A stretch of 10,694 bases of DNA from Bacteroidetes bacterium GWA2_31_9b (GTDB lineage: Bacteria > Bacteroidota > Bacteroidia > Bacteroidales > UBA12077): assembly GCA_001769005.1 (NCBI GenBank), contig MENE01000084.1:1-10694 (forward strand), given 5' to 3'. Positions within the stretch are counted from its first letter, which is position 1, and every line of letters starts with the position of its first letter. Below the pieces are notes generated by a model that made no database searches, was not told where the DNA came from, and saw only the letters and a program-made list of their open reading frames with translations. A program made the position numbers and the translations under genes. Shown piece after piece: positions 7,134 to 10,694 of the stretch.

Positions 7134-9081
7134 TGTCACAAAACCTGGCTATAACCTGATAAGCTGATTCAATGCCCAGTTCGCCTGCTTTACTCATATC
7201 CATACAACCATTTTCTTTTTCTTTCAGATAAATATAAGTTAATCCACGGTTGTAGTAAGCTTCTTTAAATTCAGAATCAGCAACAATTACCACATTATAA
7301 TATTCAATTGCATTTTTGTATTCACGCATCTTAAGATATGTGTTTCCAATATTGAAATCACAGAAAATAAAATCGGGCGATAATTCTTTAGCTTTAACTA
7401 AATCTGATAAAATTAAATTATAGTCAAAATAATCTTCAGTTGATTTTATTATTTCATTACTTGAAGAGTTCTGACCTGAATTTAGAAAATACAATTCGTT
7501 TTCGTTTTCAAGTTGTTTAATAAAATCAATCATTTCTGAACGAATATTAGCACGACTAAAATAAGCCAGGAAATTAGTGCTGTCTGAATGTATAGTATTA
7601 TCGAGAGTAGATATTGCATCGTTATAATTTTTTAACAAACTATAATAAACACTTTGCAAAACAGCATATTGTGTCTCTCTTTTACCAGATAGCTCTTCAA
7701 CTTTTTTTAAATAATATTCATTGTCTTTATATTCATCAATGCCTTGAGTAATAATAAATCCCAATAGTTCGAATTCATTTTTAGTAGTAAATAAATCATT
7801 GTTTAAATGAGTAATTCGTTTAAAGTAAGAATTATTATTGGTTCCGGGGAGTAAAGCAAAATTTTGTTCGGGTTCGATCTTAAAGTTAAAAGTTGACGAA
7901 TTAAAAAACCTGTTGCTTGTTTTAAAAGTTACAAAAGACTCAAAATTATATGAAGTGTCGGCATAACTCATATTTTCATCTTTCTTTGAATTTACAGAAG
8001 CAATAATTTTTTCTGCTTTTTCTTTATCGGCAAAAGAGCCTTTTATATCGTTCAATTTTTGTCTTACAAACGAACGGTTTAGATATGCTTTTGCAAAATC
8101 AGGATATATTTCTATAGCATGCGAAAAATCAATAAAAGCACCTTGATAATCATTTGCATCAAGTTTAAAAATGGCTCTGTTGTAATAACATAGAATGTTT
8201 TGTGGATTAAGTTGTATTACTTTATCCAGATCGCGTATAGCTGAATTTAATTCCCCAACCTGATTTTTCATTAATGCCCTATTAAACAATGCTATTGAAT
8301 TATCGGGCTCGATTTGTAATGAGGTATCTAGATCGGCAATTGCATTTGAAAATTTCTTTAGTTCATGATATGATAATGCTCTATTAATATATGCATTTGT
8401 ATTTAAAGGATCGTACTTAATAACTAAATTGAAATGCACAATAGCCGTGTCGAATTGTTTTTTCTCATAATATAAAAACCCTTTGTTTAAATATGCATAA
8501 TAATATTCAGGGTCAATATGAATTGCTTCGTCATAATCATTTAATGCACCAATAGTATCTTTTAACATTATTTTGGCTACACCTCTGTAATTGAAAGCTT
8601 TTTTATTCTTCTTAAATAATTCAAGTGACTTGTTAAAATCTTCTATTGCAGAATCGAACTGATCAATATTAATGCGACAAAATCCTCTGTACGTGTAAAA
8701 ATCGGGCTCAATAGACTTAAACTTAATTGCTTCGCTAAAATCGTTTATTGCGAGATAGTATTTCTTTAGATTTATTCTTGAAACACCTCTGTAGTAATAT
8801 GCAAAAGTAAAGTTTCCTTTTAACTGTATCGCTTTGGTATAATCTTGCTCCGAACCTAAAAAATCATAAAGATTGTCTTTAGCAACTCCTCTAAAAAAGT
8901 AGGCTTCGGCTAAATTGGGTTTGATTTCTATTGCAGTATTAAAAAACTCTATTGATTCCTTAAATTTCTGATTGCCTAAAAGTAATCTTCCTTGATTGAT
9001 AAAATAATCAACATTTAGCTGTGAAAATGAAATCCCAATGAACAGAAACAAAAGAATGAAAGTTGAAATAAGTTTTTTCAC
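7129..9081 (-). CDS. Exported tetratricopeptide-repeat protein
   Basis: This 650-residue protein begins MKKLISTFILLFLFIGISFS and has a likely signal-peptidase I site near residue 20, so it should be periplasmic or exposed. About ten consecutive 34-residue TPR units follow (about 23-360), with recurring YxxRGVAK, AIxDFxxAI and P-x-x-xAY positions. A region without clear TPRs (about 362-465, rich in N, F and S) comes next. More TPR-like helices (about 466-515 and 555-640) end in GCMDMSKAGELG, a motif common in Bacteroidetes TPR proteins. TPRs are protein-binding scaffolds; the partner is unknown and no enzyme domain was recognised. The start codon is GTG (9079-9081): an in-frame TAA lies 6 bases upstream of it, and it gives a complete signal peptide. 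The gene follows the methionine sulfoxide reductase gene by 15 bases and is probably its operon partner. Its stop lies inside the convergent hairpin. Confidence 0.88.
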   Translation of the reverse strand: MKKLISTFILLFLFIGISFSQLNVDYFINQGRLLLGNQKFKESIEFFNTAIEIKPNLAEAYFFRGVAKDNLYDFLGSEQDYTKAIQLKGNFTFAYYYRGVSRINLKKYYLAINDFSEAIKFKSIEPDFYTYRGFCRINIDQFDSAIEDFNKSLELFKKNKKAFNYRGVAKIMLKDTIGALNDYDEAIHIDPEYYYAYLNKGFLYYEKKQFDTAIVHFNLVIKYDPLNTNAYINRALSYHELKKFSNAIADLDTSLQIEPDNSIALFNRALMKNQVGELNSAIRDLDKVIQLNPQNILCYYNRAIFKLDANDYQGAFIDFSHAIEIYPDFAKAYLNRSFVRQKLNDIKGSFADKEKAEKIIASVNSKKDENMSYADTSYNFESFVTFKTSNRFFNSSTFNFKIEPEQNFALLPGTNNNSYFKRITHLNNDLFTTKNEFELLGFIITQGIDEYKDNEYYLKKVEELSGKRETQYAVLQSVYYSLLKNYNDAISTLDNTIHSDSTNFLAYFSRANIRSEMIDFIKQLENENELYFLNSGQNSSSNEIIKSTEDYFDYNLILSDLVKAKELSPDFIFCDFNIGNTYLKMREYKNAIEYYNVVIVADSEFKEAYYNRGLTYIYLKEKENGCMDMSKAGELGIESAYQVIARFCDN

Positions 9082-9096
9082 GATATATTATATGTG

Positions 9097-9558
9097 TTAA
9101 ATATAAATTAAATCAATAATTTTTATAAGATGTTGTTCGTCAACTTCATCGAACGAATTGTATTCGTTACTATCAATATCGAGAACACCTATTATTTGAC
9201 CTGATTTATCTTTTAAAGGAATAACAATTTCAGATTTTGACCTTGAATCGCAGGCAATATGTCCGGGAAACTTTTCTACATCTTCTACTACAATTGATTT
9301 CTTCTGATTTATTGCAGCCCAACAAACACCGGTATCTTTTCTTAACTCCTGACAAGCAACCGGCCCTTGGTATTGATTAACAATTAATTTACCGTTTTTT
9401 AATAGATAAAACCCTGTCCAGAAATAATAATCCATTTTATGATGAAGTACAGCAATTATTGTTGACATACGAGCATTGTAATCGTCGGTTTTAACCATTA
9501 GCTCTTTTATCTGCTCATACATTCGAACATAACGTCCTGCTTTCTTGTTCTTTTCCAT
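9097..9558 (-). CDS. msrC: Free methionine-(R)-sulfoxide reductase (GAF-fold, fRMsr/YebR family)
   Basis: The product reduces free L-methionine-(R)-sulfoxide to methionine in the cytosol, an oxidative-damage repair step that relies on thioredoxin-type recycling. The 153-residue protein is a single GAF domain, close to the usual family length of about 160. The three conserved cysteines are present: C69 in GPVAC, C79 in GVCW and C103 in FPGHIACD. Their spacings of 10 and 24 residues equal those of E. coli YebR (C84, C94, C118). E110 in SEIV and D127/D129 in LDIDS, which line the substrate pocket in the family, are also present. GVCW replaces the GVCG of E. coli. The ATG at 9556-9558 gives the expected N-terminal helix. 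It is the first gene of a two-gene - strand unit with the TPR gene and is divergent from the transporter gene. No functional link to the TPR protein is evident. Confidence 0.93.
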   Translation of the reverse strand: MEKNKKAGRYVRMYEQIKELMVKTDDYNARMSTIIAVLHHKMDYYFWTGFYLLKNGKLIVNQYQGPVACQELRKDTGVCWAAINQKKSIVVEDVEKFPGHIACDSRSKSEIVIPLKDKSGQIIGVLDIDSNEYNSFDEVDEQHLIKIIDLIYI

Positions 9559-9578
9559 AATTTTACTCGTTAGAATTT

Positions 9579-9586
9579 CAAAGGTA
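9579..9586 (-). promoter_or_regulatory. Possible Bacteroidetes -7 element for the methionine sulfoxide reductase gene
   Basis: The - strand reads TACCTTTG here, a match to the Bacteroidetes sigma-ABfr -7 consensus TAnnTTTG, ending 20 bases before the ATG. That would give a leader of roughly 13 nt. No TTG or TTTG was found 17-23 bases upstream, so the -33 element is absent or weak. Confidence 0.35.
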
Positions 9587-9640
9587 ATAATTTTTAAACA
9601 CGATTTTTGATGTTTTATTAACGAAGCATAGTTTATAATA

Positions 9641-9675
9641 TTTGATTAAATGGAATTAAACTTAAAGTATATTTG
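9641..9675 (+). promoter_or_regulatory. Probable Bacteroidetes-type promoter for the MFS transporter gene
   Basis: TATATTTG at 9668-9675 matches the -7 consensus TAnnTTTG exactly, and TTTG at 9641-9644 lies 23 bases upstream, at the upper end of the known spacing for the -33 element. The expected transcript start is near 9682, leaving a leader of about 20 nt before the ATG at 9703. Confidence 0.5.
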
Positions 9676-9702
9676 TGAGTCAATTGTTCTTATTCTAATT
9701 GA

Positions 9703-10694
9703 ATGATTTCAAAAATTTTCAAAAACATTTCTACAAAAGAAAAACGTTCGTTCAAACTTCATATTACATTTTCTGTAATTGATGGAATGATTCGAGGGGC
9801 ACTACTTTTAAATGAATATGTGTTTATAAAAAGCTTACATGGCAGCAGTTATCAGCTTAGTTTTTTATTCCAATCAAGCCTAATCGTACTTTTACTCTCG
9901 GTATTCTTTAATGAGTTGATATCTAGGGCGAAACGTAAAGGTTATCTATTGCGAATAGCTGGTTTTATTACACATTTGCCTCTTATTCTCTTGTCGTTTT
10001 TTCCTCACAATTCAGAAATTTATTTGGTAAATCCAATATTCCATTATGTATTTCTTTTTGTCTTTTTTAACTATTATTTATCGTATCCAATTGTTCTTCC
10101 AACAATAAATTTGTTTCTTAAAAATGCATATTCACAAGAAAATTTTGGTCGCTTATATAGTATTTCAACTACAGTAAGACAAATAATGATGATGTTAACC
10201 ATCTTCTTTTTTGGATTATTACTCGATACCGATAATTTTGCATTTACATATATATTTCCTGTTCTTGGGATTCTTGGAATTTTAAGTATTATTTTATTCT
10301 CAATTATTGAATATATTCCTAAAACAGCTGTTGTTATAACCGAAAGTCTTATTATGTCGGTTGTAAGTTCATTTAAAAAAATGGTCCATATTTTAAAAAC
10401 AAATAAACCATTTTTAGATTTTCAAATAGCTTATTTATTTTATGGATTTGCATTTAATAGTACCCGTTCAGTTATTAATATTTTTTATAACGACGCCTTG
10501 TCTTTAAACTATTCGAGTGTGGCTTTTTACCAGAATGCCTATAATATTATTGCAATTCTATTAATTCCTTATTTTGGAAGGCTGATTGGAAAAATTGATC
10601 CACGAAGATTTACAATTGTTTCTTTTGCATCAATGGCCGGGTATATATTATTTATTGCCCTATCGGCATACTTTCCTTTAGCATTCCAAATTTC
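9703..10694 (+). CDS. MFS-type membrane transporter, N-terminal part (3' truncated)
   Basis: An open frame from ATG 9703 runs off the right edge after 330 residues. The protein has a short charged N-terminus, then many hydrophobic segments that look like membrane helices: about 52-70, 83-100, 110-134, 160-175, 182-203, 241-262, 280-296 and 305-328. The layout agrees with the major facilitator superfamily: R75-AKRK after TM2, a GRLYSIS loop at 149-155 before a helix containing FFFGLLLD, a charged central linker (about 205-235), and GRLIGKIDPRR (292-302), which resembles the second-half repeat of the MFS loop signature. The substrate cannot be told, and the missing C-terminal helices prevent a subfamily call. 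A promoter match lies just upstream, and the gene is divergent from the methionine sulfoxide reductase gene. The start was chosen because it gives the cytosolic N-terminus expected of MFS proteins. Confidence 0.78.
   Translation, partial: MISKIFKNISTKEKRSFKLHITFSVIDGMIRGALLLNEYVFIKSLHGSSYQLSFLFQSSLIVLLLSVFFNELISRAKRKGYLLRIAGFITHLPLILLSFFPHNSEIYLVNPIFHYVFLFVFFNYYLSYPIVLPTINLFLKNAYSQENFGRLYSISTTVRQIMMMLTIFFFGLLLDTDNFAFTYIFPVLGILGILSIILFSIIEYIPKTAVVITESLIMSVVSSFKKMVHILKTNKPFLDFQIAYLFYGFAFNSTRSVINIFYNDALSLNYSSVAFYQNAYNIIAILLIPYFGRLIGKIDPRRFTIVSFASMAGYILFIALSAYFPLAFQI

Noticed and set aside
9680..9702. Inverted repeat tcaatt/aattga in the leader of the transporter gene as an operator
   Set aside because: Six-base arms in very A+T-rich DNA are expected by chance, and no regulator gene is present to support it.
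1..10694. CRISPR array, tRNA, rRNA or insertion-sequence transposase
   Set aside because: No regularly spaced direct repeats, cloverleaf-like segment, rRNA-like sequence or transposase motifs were found on reading both strands by eye.

Overview
The window looks like Bacteroidetes (Bacteroidota) DNA, probably from a Bacteroidales- or Marinilabiliales-like or related environmental lineage. The evidence is high A+T content, start codons without Shine-Dalgarno sequences, two matches to the Bacteroidetes -7 promoter element TAnnTTTG, a TPR protein with a C-terminal GCxDxxKAxELG motif, and a four-helix-bundle (S23/IVS-type) gene. The placement rests on recognition, not on a database search.

Positions 1-7036, all on the + strand, form a chemosensory operon. 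In order it holds the C-terminal end of a methyl-accepting chemotaxis protein, a small four-helix-bundle gene, a CheA fused to a C-terminal receiver, CheB, and a 910-residue soluble hybrid kinase (REC-GAF-PAS-HisKA-HATPase-REC). No free-standing CheY, CheW or CheR lies in the window. The likely scheme is that the receptor controls the CheA hybrid, which phosphorylates its own receiver, the CheB receiver and perhaps the N-terminal receiver of the large hybrid kinase, which would then feed a second relay. The output cannot be read from this window and could be motility or an alternative cellular function.

Three spacers of this operon (354-419, 771-905 and 3156-3258) carry members of one short repeat family built on TATTAGACTGTAGG and CTACAGCCTAA. 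The four-helix-bundle gene sits between two copies in inverted orientation (20 of 24 positions match). A third copy, without a gene, forms a strong hairpin between cheA and cheB. The four-helix-bundle gene therefore looks like a cassette inserted into a chemosensory operon, with an organisation recalling 23S rRNA intervening sequences. This is the most unusual part of the window.

Positions 7037-7128 separate convergent genes and hold a perfect 17-bp hairpin that overlaps the last codons of the gene on the other strand. On the - strand, 9558 to 7129 encodes a free-methionine-R-sulfoxide reductase followed after 15 bases by a secreted or periplasmic TPR protein that starts with GTG. A 144-bp divergent spacer (9559-9702) with Bacteroidetes-type promoter motifs separates this pair from a + strand membrane transporter of the MFS type, which runs off the end of the window. 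No rRNA, tRNA, CRISPR array or insertion-sequence transposase was seen. No stretch longer than 300 bases lacks a gene.
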